A stretch of DNA of 7,949 nucleotides, taken from an uncultured Verrucomicrobiales bacterium (lineage in GTDB: Bacteria > Verrucomicrobiota > Verrucomicrobiia > Verrucomicrobiales > Akkermansiaceae). This document shows positions 1 to 5,986 of the stretch, in pieces (position 1 is the first letter of the stretch; each line of letters opens with the position of its first letter). The notes beneath the pieces were generated by a model that was not told where the DNA came from, did not search any database, and saw only the letters and a list, made by a program, of their open reading frames with translations. The stretch covers positions 1 to 7,949 of the forward strand of contig CALBJX010000016.1 of assembly GCA_937893015.1 (NCBI GenBank), in the 5' to 3' direction. The position numbers and the translations under genes are program-made.

Positions 1-58
1 GACTTCGTACATCGTACATCGTAAATCGTACATCCCTACAAATCCTCATTTGCCGCTC
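1..58 (+). repeat. Heptad repeat copy 1 (GTACATC array plus AT-rich foot), subtype 1
   Basis: After CTTC there are four tandem 7-mers at 7-34 (GTACATC, GTACATC, GTAAATC, GTACATC). They are followed by CCTAC and a foot containing the small inverted repeat CAAAT-CCTC-ATTTG (39-52). The array and foot recur at 5694-5752 (inverted), 5853-5925 (direct) and 7884-7949 (inverted). Copy 1 matches the 5694-5752 copy best: both go straight from GTACATC into CCTA(C/T)AAATCC. It may continue upstream of the window. No coding potential is seen in it. Confidence 0.85.
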
Positions 59-71
59 TCCCCCTTTCGAA

Positions 72-100
72 TTGACAAAGGCGCGGGGGTATCATACCAT
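72..100 (+). promoter_or_regulatory. Sigma-70-type promoter of the signalling operon
   Basis: A perfect -35 box TTGACA (72-77) is followed, after exactly 17 nt, by the -10 candidate TACCAT (95-100). The start codon of the first gene is at 109, only 8 nt after the -10 box. The expected transcription start therefore lies about 0-2 nt before the ATG and there is no room for a Shine-Dalgarno sequence. The second unit has the same geometry (5950-5978). The -10 hexamer itself is imperfect. Confidence 0.65.
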
Positions 101-108
101 GTCGGGGC

Positions 109-1074
109 ATGAAAACGCTTTCGGTAAAAGTGTTCGCGCTTCTGACCGCCTGGGTCTGCCTGTGGTCGCAGATTCAGGCGGCGGAGATGACGTTCATGCC
201 CCAGTGGCTGCCGCAAGCCCAGTTTGCGGGCTTTTACCTTGCCGCCGATAAGGGCTATTTCGCGGAGGAAGGGCTGGATATCCGCTTTCTCCACCTGACC
301 GAAAACAACAGCGAGGACACCACCTGCGTTGCCGAAAGCGGAAGGGCCGACATCGTGGGCTGCCTGCTGGAGAACGCCGTTGAAGCGCGGGAACGCGGGC
401 TGCGTCTCGTCAACATCATGCAGGTGATGCAGCAGGGCAGCGGGCTGGCCTGTGTGTCCCGCAAGCCCCTGCGCACGGCGGAGGATTTGAACGGCATGCG
501 CATCGCGTGGTGGAAATCGCTCAACCTCGTCTACCCCCTCGTCATCCGCAGGGAACGCGCCCCCGAAACGGAATGGATAGAGGCGGTCAACGGCAACAAC
601 CTCTTCATCTACAAGGCCGTGGATGCCGTGCTGGTGTACACCTACAGCGAGCTGCCGCGGCTCCGCCTTTCTATGGGCGACATTCCGCCCGAGAATGTCC
701 TGGATTTTGCGGCGGACGGCTGGAATATCCCCGGGGACGGCATCTATGTGACGGAAGCCTTTTACGCTGCGCACAGGGACGAGTTGCAGGCCTTCGTGCG
801 GGCGGCCAAGCGCGGTTGGGCATACGCCCGCAAGCACCCCGAAGAAGCACTCGATGCCACGGAACGCTACCGCCGCGAGGCGCATCTGGCCACCAACCGC
901 ATGTTCCAACGCATGATGCTGGAGGAATACCTGCGCCTGCAGGTGAACCCCGCCACGCAGCGGGCGGATTTCGCCCCGCCGACGCGGGAGCAGTTTGAGC
1001 AATGTGTCCGCGTGCTGCAACGCATGGGGCTGTTGCAGACACAGGTCCGCTACGAGGAGGTGTTCCGCCCATGA
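109..1074 (+). CDS. NMT1/THI5-like periplasmic solute-binding protein
   Basis: This 321-residue protein starts with a Sec signal peptide: basic K2 and K7, a hydrophobic core at about 8-19, and probable cleavage after IQA at 24 or 25. The mature start carries the family hallmark WLPQAQFAGFYLAADKGYF (33-51), followed by EEGLDI. This is typical of NMT1/THI5-like type 2 binding proteins that feed ABC importers for thiamine-precursor pyrimidines and other small organics. No permease or ATPase gene is adjacent. Instead its stop overlaps the start of a receptor phosphatase (ATGA, 1071-1074). I infer that it acts as a ligand-binding co-receptor for the signalling operon rather than as an import component. 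The ATG at 109 is chosen because it gives the signal peptide; the ATG at 99 is out of frame. The family call is firm, while the ligand is unknown. Confidence 0.9.
   Translation: MKTLSVKVFALLTAWVCLWSQIQAAEMTFMPQWLPQAQFAGFYLAADKGYFAEEGLDIRFLHLTENNSEDTTCVAESGRADIVGCLLENAVEARERGLRLVNIMQVMQQGSGLACVSRKPLRTAEDLNGMRIAWWKSLNLVYPLVIRRERAPETEWIEAVNGNNLFIYKAVDAVLVYTYSELPRLRLSMGDIPPENVLDFAADGWNIPGDGIYVTEAFYAAHRDELQAFVRAAKRGWAYARKHPEEALDATERYRREAHLATNRMFQRMMLEEYLRLQVNPATQRADFAPPTREQFEQCVRVLQRMGLLQTQVRYEEVFRP
1054..1060 (+). promoter_or_regulatory. Shine-Dalgarno site for the receptor phosphatase
   Basis: GAGGAGG lies 10 nt before the ATG at 1071, inside the end of the preceding gene. It supports the 1071 start over the upstream in-frame ATG at 1002, and suggests translational coupling through the ATGA overlap. 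It is the only strong Shine-Dalgarno motif directly before a start codon in this window. Confidence 0.7.
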
Positions 1075-2966
1075 AAAAGCTCCGCTCCTTTTCCCTGCGC
1101 CTGAGCCTGAATGTGATTCTGGCCAACTCGCTGCTGCTCCTCGGAGTCATCGGCGTGGTGGCGGTATACTCCTACAAGCTGATCACGGAGGAGGCCACCC
1201 TCACGGCCGAAAACATGCTGCAGGCGACCATCAACGACATTGAAAAGGAGCTCTCCGGTGTGGAAACCGCCGTGAAGGGCTCGCGTTGGCTGGCGGAGGA
1301 AAACCTCGGCTCTGCGGAAACCGCCCGCCGGCTGCCGCAAAAAATACTCGCTGCGCACCCCTCCATCGTCGGCAGTGCCGTGGCTTATACCAAGAACCGC
1401 ATGGCGGGGGAGACGTGGTTTGCCCCCTATGCGTGGAAGGACATTGCCACAGGTGAGTTGAAAACCCGCATGCTGGGCGGCGTGGAGTACGACTATTTTT
1501 ATATGGACTGGTTCCTGATTCCTACGCTCACCAAACAGGCGACATGGACGGAACCCTACTACGATGACGGCGGCGGCGAGCAGCTGATGTGCACCTACGC
1601 CCTGCCGCTGGAGGGGGAGGACGGCAGCGTGCACGGCGTGCTGACGGCGGATATCTCGCTGGAGCGTTTTTCCGACCGCATCAAGAAAGTGCACCCCTAT
1701 CCCCGCGCCGCCGCCATGCTCATCAGCCGCAACGGCACCATCATTGCGGGAGCCAACGGCACCTTGGGCGCTGATACCATCTTCTCGCTGGCGGAAGGGG
1801 AGGCCAAGGAGGCCGTTTACGCCATGGCTCTGGATATGGTGAACGGGCGGCGGGGCGTGCGCACGGCCCGCGGCCGGGGGGAAAAGTGGATGGCGGTGTA
1901 CGGTCCGTTGAGCAACGGCTGGTCGGCGGTCATCTTCTGCCCCTATAGTGAAGTGCTGGCGGGGGCCTCGCGCCTGCTGATTCTGCTCTCGCTGGTGGGG
2001 GCGGGCAGTCTGGTGACACTCTTCCTGCTCTGCTATGTCTCCATCCGCCGCCTCACGCGCCCCTTGCAGGCTTTCTCCCGCGCGGCGGAGCGCATTGCCG
2101 AGGGCGATTTCCATGCCGAGCTGCCCCGCATCCGCTCGCGGGATGAAATCTACCAGCTTCACCGCTCCTTCGAGCACATGCAGAGCTCGCTGACCCGCTA
2201 CATCGACGAGCTCAAAACCACCATGGCGGAGAAGCAGCACTATGAGAGCGAGCTGAGCATTGCCCACGACATCCAGCAGAGTCTGCTGCCCACGGATTTC
2301 GTGAACGATGAGCATCTGGAGCTGCACGCCGTCGTGCAACCCGCCCGCGAGGTGGGCGGCGACCTGTACGACTTCGTGGCGGTCGGCAAAAAAATCTTCT
2401 TCTCCGTGGGCGATGTCTCGGGCAAGGGTGTTTCCGCCGCCCTCATCATGGCCTTGACCCGCAGTGCCTTCCACCATCTCGGGGCCTTGGGGCTTCCCTT
2501 AGAGCGCATCACGGAGCATGTGAACGACACCCTCTCGCAGAACAATGATTCCGCCATGTTCGTCACCCTGTTTGTCGGCTGCCTGAACACCGAGACAGGC
2601 GAGCTGGAGTTCTGCAACGCGGGGCACAACGCCCCCGTGCTGGTGCCGCCGGAGGGCGAGCCCGCCTTCCTGAACACGGAATCGAATATCTGCCTCGGCA
2701 TCCTCCCCGGCTACCGTTTCCTGCCGCAGCGCACCACCCTGCCCGCAGGGGCCAAGCTGGTGCTCTACACCGACGGCGTGACGGAAGCCGAGCGCGCCGA
2801 TGGCTCCCAATTCGGGGAGGCGCGCCTGCTGGACTGCCTCCGCACCCGCGCCCGCCGCGGGGGTGCCGCCGCCACCGTGAACGCCCTGCTGGAGGAACTG
2901 CGCCGCTTTGCCGACGGGCAGGAGCAGAGCGACGACATCGGCATCCTGACCCTTTTCCGCAAATAA
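1071..2966 (+). CDS. Receptor serine phosphatase: dCache, HAMP, PP2C (SpoIIE/RsbU type)
   Basis: This 631-residue membrane protein has TM1 at about 14-36, an extracytoplasmic dCache-like sensor at about 37-297 (note TWTEPYYDDGGGEQ at 158-171 and ADISLERF at 193-200), and TM2 at about 301-324. A HAMP domain follows at about 325-378, with RRLTRPLQAFSRAAERIAEGDF. A short helical linker leads to a PP2C-type phosphatase at about 393-630. The metal-binding acidic residues are all present: GGDLYDF (D431), VGDVSGKG (D448), YTDGVTEA (D568) and QSDDIG (D621, D622). By family it should dephosphorylate the phosphoserine of a STAS anti-anti-sigma protein, and that gene is next downstream. The frame extends upstream to 1002, but the 1071 ATG has a good Shine-Dalgarno and opens directly into the N-terminal basic stretch and TM1. 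Signal input could come from the dCache pocket, the co-encoded binding protein, or both. Confidence 0.94.
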   Translation: MKKLRSFSLRLSLNVILANSLLLLGVIGVVAVYSYKLITEEATLTAENMLQATINDIEKELSGVETAVKGSRWLAEENLGSAETARRLPQKILAAHPSIVGSAVAYTKNRMAGETWFAPYAWKDIATGELKTRMLGGVEYDYFYMDWFLIPTLTKQATWTEPYYDDGGGEQLMCTYALPLEGEDGSVHGVLTADISLERFSDRIKKVHPYPRAAAMLISRNGTIIAGANGTLGADTIFSLAEGEAKEAVYAMALDMVNGRRGVRTARGRGEKWMAVYGPLSNGWSAVIFCPYSEVLAGASRLLILLSLVGAGSLVTLFLLCYVSIRRLTRPLQAFSRAAERIAEGDFHAELPRIRSRDEIYQLHRSFEHMQSSLTRYIDELKTTMAEKQHYESELSIAHDIQQSLLPTDFVNDEHLELHAVVQPAREVGGDLYDFVAVGKKIFFSVGDVSGKGVSAALIMALTRSAFHHLGALGLPLERITEHVNDTLSQNNDSAMFVTLFVGCLNTETGELEFCNAGHNAPVLVPPEGEPAFLNTESNICLGILPGYRFLPQRTTLPAGAKLVLYTDGVTEAERADGSQFGEARLLDCLRTRARRGGAAATVNALLEELRRFADGQEQSDDIGILTLFRK

Positions 2967-2979
2967 CCCCCACACCGAC

Positions 2980-3282
2980 ATGAGCACCGCCATCAGCCAA
3001 GAAGAGAACCATTACACCGCCACCCTCAGCGGGCGCATGGACACCGCCACCGCCGCCACCTTCCAAGCAGAGCTCGCCCCGCTGATGCAGGCGAAGGGCG
3101 CGGATATCCGCCTCGACTGCGCAGAGCTCGCCTATGTGTCCAGCATCGGGCTGCGCCTGTTCCTGCTCCTGCAGAAAAGCGTCTCCGCCAACGGCGGCAC
3201 CCTGGTGCTCACAGGCCTGAACCCGCAGGTGAAACAGGTGTTCGACATCACCGGCTTCTCCAAAATTATCCGCATTCAATAA
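2980..3282 (+). CDS. STAS-domain anti-sigma factor antagonist (RsbV/SpoIIAA type)
   Basis: The 100-residue single STAS domain has the usual length for this family. The core motif is LAYVSSIGLRLFLLLQK (50-66). Alignment with the DSSGL/DSTGL motif of SpoIIAA/RsbV puts the phosphoacceptor at S55, while the usual preceding Asp is Ser (S54). The protein should be phosphorylated by the kinase encoded 3 nt downstream and dephosphorylated by the PP2C receptor encoded 13 nt upstream. The unphosphorylated form would bind the kinase. No Shine-Dalgarno is visible before the ATG (CCCCCACACCGAC), so translation may rely on coupling from the previous gene. Confidence 0.93.
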   Translation: MSTAISQEENHYTATLSGRMDTATAATFQAELAPLMQAKGADIRLDCAELAYVSSIGLRLFLLLQKSVSANGGTLVLTGLNPQVKQVFDITGFSKIIRIQ

Positions 3283-3285
3283 GGC

Positions 3286-3687
3286 ATGAACAAACGCTAT
3301 TCTCCCCTTGCAGGCCGCGCCGCACTCATCATCGACGAGCTGATGAGCGCCCCCGCCATGCCTGCGGACGAGACCCTGCGCTTTCAGCTCCGCCTGGCCA
3401 TCGAAGAAGCGGTGGAAAACATTATTGCCTACGCCTATGCGGATGCCGCCGAGCCGTGGCTGGAGGTGCGCGCTGAGCGACAGGGCGGCAGCCTCGTCAT
3501 CACCCTGAAAGACGGCGGCCGCCCCTTCAACCCGCTGGAACATGAAACCCCGAACCTCTCCCGCCCCGCCGAGGAACGCCCCGTGGGCGGGTTGGGGATT
3601 TTCCTGACCCGCCGCATGACGGATGCCGTTTCCTATGCCTACGAGGACGGCTGCAACATTCTCACGCTCACCAAACATCTGGACTGA
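3286..3687 (+). CDS. RsbW/SpoIIAB-type HATPase serine kinase (anti-sigma factor-like)
   Basis: This 133-residue GHKL ATPase has all the ATP-site boxes. The N box is LAIEEAVENIIAYAY (37-51), with E41 and the Mg-binding N45. The G1 box is DGGRPFNP (76-83). The G2/lid is VGGLGIFLTRRM (100-111), followed by DGCNILTLTKH. By family it phosphorylates the STAS partner and, when free, binds and inhibits a target, classically a sigma factor. No sigma factor is encoded in this window, so the target is either elsewhere or is the fused domain of the next gene product. It overlaps the next gene by 1 nt (TGATG, 3685-3689). A short AAGG lies just before its start. Confidence 0.93.
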   Translation: MNKRYSPLAGRAALIIDELMSAPAMPADETLRFQLRLAIEEAVENIIAYAYADAAEPWLEVRAERQGGSLVITLKDGGRPFNPLEHETPNLSRPAEERPVGGLGIFLTRRMTDAVSYAYEDGCNILTLTKHLD

Positions 3688-5669
3688 TGCAACTCACGGA
3701 ACAAACCTTCAGCGAATTTCTCGCCGCGCGCGGCAGTCTGAACACGCCCGCCATCGTCGAGCTTGACTGCGAATGCACCTACGCGGAGCTCAACCGCATG
3801 GCGGACGGCTTTGCCGCGCTGGCTCGCCGCATGGGTGTGCAGCCGGGCGACCACGTGGCCCTGTGGGCGGAAAACTCCATCCGCTGGGTGGCGGCCTTCT
3901 TCGGCATCATCCGCGCGGGCGCAGTCGCCACGCTCATGAACTACAGCCTGCCGGGGGAGGATATCGCCACCCTCATGCGCGAGACGGATGTCACGCACCT
4001 CTTCTACGGCGGCAACCGCGAGGTGGGTGCCGACCCCGCTGCCGCCGCCCGCACGGCGCAGGCCGCAGTCATCCCCGCCGACCGCCTGTGCGACATCCGC
4101 TGCGCCGAGGTGCAGGCTGCCCCCGCCTTCACCCCCGCTGAGGGCGAGGACTGCCGCCGCACGGCCCTCATCATCTACACCACGGGCACCACCGCGCAGC
4201 CCAAGGCCGTGCAGCTTTCCGCCTACAGCTGCCTCAACTCCGCCCGCAGTATTTGGGAGCTGGCGGATGAAGGCACCCCCATCGGCAACCGCTCCTGCAT
4301 CGCGCTGCCTGTGTTCCACAGCTACGGCATGGCGATGATGCTGGGGCAGTTTGACCGCGGCGGCACGATCTACATGCCCCGCCGCTTCCGCCCGGAGGAT
4401 ATCGAAGCCGTGATGCGCCGCGGCGAGGTGAACGACCTCGCCTCTGTCGGCACCATCTACCGCGCCCTGACGGAAAGCCCGCTCTTCATGCAGGAGCTGG
4501 CTCCCAAGGTGCGCACCTGCCGCATCGGCGGCGCAGCCAGCACGCCCCTGCAGATGATTCGGCTGGACACGGCTTTCACCAACGGCTGTTTTCTGCCGGG
4601 ATACGGGCAGACGGAGTGTTCTCCCGCCATCACCTCCACCTCGTCGCGCGACACGGTGGAGCAACGCTCCACCTCCGTCGGACGCCCCATGCCGGGGTTG
4701 GAGGTGCGCATCCGCGACAAGGAGCGCGGGTTCCTCCCCTCGGGCGAGGTGGGCGAGGTGGTTGTGCGCGGCTACGGCGTCATGAACGGCTACTACAAGG
4801 TGCCGCCCGAGCAACAGCCCATCGATGCGGACGGCTGGCTGCACACGGGCGACTTGGGGTTCATGGACGCCGACTCCTACCTCTACCTCGCGGGGCGCAG
4901 CAAGGACATCATCATCAAGCAGGGGGAAAACGTTTCTCCCATGGAGATTGAGCACGCCATCGGCCACGACCCCGCCGTACGCGAGGTCAAGGTCTTCGGT
5001 GCCCCGCACCCCATCTACGGGGAGGATATCATCGCCTGCGTGGTGACGGAGAAAGGGCAGCGTGTCACGGAGAGCGCGTTGAAGAAGCTCGTGCGCCACT
5101 CTCTCTCGCCCTTCAAGACGCCCTCCCGCTGCCTGTTCTTCGACTCTTTCCCGCTGATGGAAAACGGCAAGCCCGATTTCCGCCGCCTGCGCTTGGATAT
5201 GCTCAACCGCGTCAAGGCGCTCGTTATCCGCGAGCGTCTGGAGGGCGGCATCTGCACCGCATCCCTCACGCTGAAGAGCACCACGTTCTCCATCGTGCCC
5301 GCCAGCCGCATGCTGGAGGAGCTGGCCAAGGGCGTGGGCTTCAGCGAGCCCAAGGCACAGCAAATCTGCCTTGCGGCGGAGGAGATGCTGCTGGAGCGCA
5401 TTCACAATGCCTACACCGATGTGGGCGATATTTGCATCGAGGTCATCTTCATGCCGCAGGTCATGCGCGTCCGCTTCTCGGATTTCGGCGTGCCCTACGA
5501 CATCAAGAAAAACCTCGCCACCAACGAGAGTGCCATGATTATCCTCGGCATTGTGGACCACTACACCCGCCTCTCGCTGCCGGACTCCCGCCCCGCTTAC
5601 TGTCTGGATTTCCTCTACGAGGAGCACATCGACATCGACCGCTTCCTCGCCGAACAGACGAAGGAGTGA
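3687..5669 (+). CDS. ANL-family acyl-adenylating enzyme fused to a C-terminal degenerate RsbW-like HATPase domain
   Basis: The 660-residue protein has two parts. Residues 1 to about 510 form a complete ANL enzyme (acyl-CoA/acyl-ACP ligase superfamily). It has the phosphate loop IYTTGTTAQPKAV (163-175), LPVFHSYG (207-214), GYGQTE (305-310), DGWLHTGDLGF (382-392), the hinge region GRSKDIIIKQGENVSP (403-418), and the catalytic lysine in MENGKPDFR (K495). Two phosphate-loop glycines are Ala (170 and 174). The substrate cannot be told from sequence. Residues about 520-645 resemble RsbW: LAAEEMLLERIHNAY (562-576) matches the N box and VRFSDFGVPYDI (595-606) the G1 box. The Mg-binding Asn is replaced by Glu570, and the G2 glycines are gone (NESAMIILGIVDHY, 613-626). 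The tail is therefore probably not an active kinase, and may dock the STAS protein or the upstream kinase. The ligase would then be the regulated output of this operon. The fusion is an uninterrupted frame with uniform base usage, so a frameshift artefact is unlikely. Confidence 0.93.
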   Translation: MQLTEQTFSEFLAARGSLNTPAIVELDCECTYAELNRMADGFAALARRMGVQPGDHVALWAENSIRWVAAFFGIIRAGAVATLMNYSLPGEDIATLMRETDVTHLFYGGNREVGADPAAAARTAQAAVIPADRLCDIRCAEVQAAPAFTPAEGEDCRRTALIIYTTGTTAQPKAVQLSAYSCLNSARSIWELADEGTPIGNRSCIALPVFHSYGMAMMLGQFDRGGTIYMPRRFRPEDIEAVMRRGEVNDLASVGTIYRALTESPLFMQELAPKVRTCRIGGAASTPLQMIRLDTAFTNGCFLPGYGQTECSPAITSTSSRDTVEQRSTSVGRPMPGLEVRIRDKERGFLPSGEVGEVVVRGYGVMNGYYKVPPEQQPIDADGWLHTGDLGFMDADSYLYLAGRSKDIIIKQGENVSPMEIEHAIGHDPAVREVKVFGAPHPIYGEDIIACVVTEKGQRVTESALKKLVRHSLSPFKTPSRCLFFDSFPLMENGKPDFRRLRLDMLNRVKALVIRERLEGGICTASLTLKSTTFSIVPASRMLEELAKGVGFSEPKAQQICLAAEEMLLERIHNAYTDVGDICIEVIFMPQVMRVRFSDFGVPYDIKKNLATNESAMIILGIVDHYTRLSLPDSRPAYCLDFLYEEHIDIDRFLAEQTKE

Positions 5670-5693
5670 CAATCCAAGGCTCTCTCGGAGGAT

Positions 5694-5752
5694 GAGGCGA
5701 CAAAGGAGGATTTATAGGGATGTACGATGTACGATGTACGATGTACGAAGTT
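5694..5752 (-). repeat. Heptad repeat copy 2, subtype 1, inverted
   Basis: Four perfect tandem GATGTAC units (5719-5746) are followed by GAAGTT. To their left is a foot that reads, on the minus strand, CCCTATAAATCCTCCTTTGTCGCC. The minus-strand reading matches copy 1 (1-58) nearly base for base through the array and into the foot, including the CCCTA(C/T)AAATCC junction. It starts 24 nt after the stop of the ligase gene. Confidence 0.88.
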
Positions 5753-5760
5753 AAATTTAG

Positions 5761-5777
5761 GCGCGGCTGTGCCGCGC
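5761..5777. other. GC-rich hairpin in the intergenic island
   Basis: GCGCGGC-TGT-GCCGCGC is a perfect 7-bp stem with a 3-nt loop. It is flanked by AAATT (5753-5757) and AATTT (5780-5784), which can extend the stem across a small internal loop. There is no T-tract directly after the stem on either strand, so a simple intrinsic terminator is not implied. Confidence 0.6.
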
Positions 5778-5787
5778 GGAATTTCAA

Positions 5788-5819
5788 AAACCTGTCTGAC
5801 ACTTGTGTCAGACAGGTTT
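5788..5819. terminator. Perfect 15-bp hairpin, possible terminator of the signalling operon
   Basis: AAACCTGTCTGACAC and GTGTCAGACAGGTTT are exact reverse complements separated by only TT. The stem ends in TTTC on the + strand and TTTTTG on the - strand, so the U-tract is short and somewhat better for leftward transcription. It lies about 120 nt after the last stop of the first operon. It could be a weak bidirectional terminator or the core of a palindromic repeat element. Confidence 0.4.
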
Positions 5820-5829
5820 CGTCATCCTT

Positions 5830-5845
5830 GCGAGCGTAGCGAGCG
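5830..5845. repeat. Short direct repeat GCGAGCG-TA-GCGAGCG
   Basis: Two exact 7-mers are separated by TA within the island. Their complement CGCTCGC occurs at 5918-5924 in the foot of repeat copy 3, so these segments can pair at longer range. No function is visible. Confidence 0.5.
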
Positions 5846-5852
5846 GAACTCA

Positions 5853-5925
5853 AACTTCGTACATCGTACATCGTACATCGTACTTCGTACATTCAGTTTG
5901 ACAAACTGCTCATTTGTCGCTCGCT
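5853..5925 (+). repeat. Heptad repeat copy 3, subtype 2
   Basis: AACTTC is followed by five 7-mers at 5859-5893: three GTACATC, then GTACTTC and GTACATT. The foot CAGTTTGACAAACTGCTCATTTGTCGC comes next. The foot can fold two ways: CAGTTT-GAC-AAACTG (5894-5908), or GACAAA pairing with TTTGTC (5900-5918). The variant heptads and the CAGTT foot are shared with copy 4 at 7884-7949 but not with copies 1 and 2. Confidence 0.88.
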
Positions 5926-5949
5926 TCCCAAAAATAGCCGCACCCACTA

Positions 5950-5978
5950 TTGACACCCGACTCCTTTTCCCCTAGAAT
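5950..5978 (+). promoter_or_regulatory. Sigma-70-type promoter of the lipoprotein-acyltransferase unit
   Basis: TTGACA (5950-5955), a 17-nt spacer and TAGAAT (5973-5978) make a near-consensus promoter. The ATG at 5987 follows the -10 box by 8 nt, so the predicted transcription start falls at or within about 2 nt of the start codon, giving a leaderless message. No Shine-Dalgarno is present (GCCCGCCG precedes the ATG). Confidence 0.75.
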
Positions 5979-5986
5979 GCCCGCCG

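Larger units (their letters stand above)
5670..5986. other. Gene-free palindromic intergenic island
   Basis: These 317 bases between the two units hold no credible gene. Short frames here only translate the heptad repeat. In order they contain repeat copy 2 pointing left (5694-5752), a GC-rich hairpin (5761-5777), a long perfect hairpin (5788-5819), a GCGAGCG-TA-GCGAGCG direct repeat (5830-5845), repeat copy 3 pointing right (5853-5925), and then the promoter of the second unit (5950-5978). The two arms make the island an overall inverted structure. Confidence 0.8.

Noticed and set aside
1..58. CRISPR array
   Set aside because: The repeat unit is only 7 bp and directly tandem. There are no spacers of regular length and no cas genes.
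1002..1070. Upstream in-frame extension of the phosphatase gene to ATG 1002
   Set aside because: It would overlap the binding-protein gene by 73 nt and lacks a good Shine-Dalgarno. The ATG at 1071 has GAGGAGG upstream and starts directly at the membrane anchor.
1050..2477. 475-codon open frame on the minus strand opposite the phosphatase gene
   Set aside because: It is an antisense shadow. The + strand has all PP2C, HAMP and dCache features.
2563..3678. 371-codon minus-strand frame across the phosphatase, STAS and kinase genes
   Set aside because: It spans three well-supported + strand genes and shows no motif of its own.
3639..5672. 677-codon open frame on the minus strand opposite the ligase gene
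   Set aside because: It is the codon-position mirror of a GC-rich real gene. Its translation is His/Ala/Gly/Arg-rich with no recognisable motif, while the + strand carries full ANL motifs.
5539..5975. Short open frames on both strands through the heptad arrays
   Set aside because: They simply translate the 7-bp repeats into periodic Tyr/Asp/Val/Arg peptides and have no other support.
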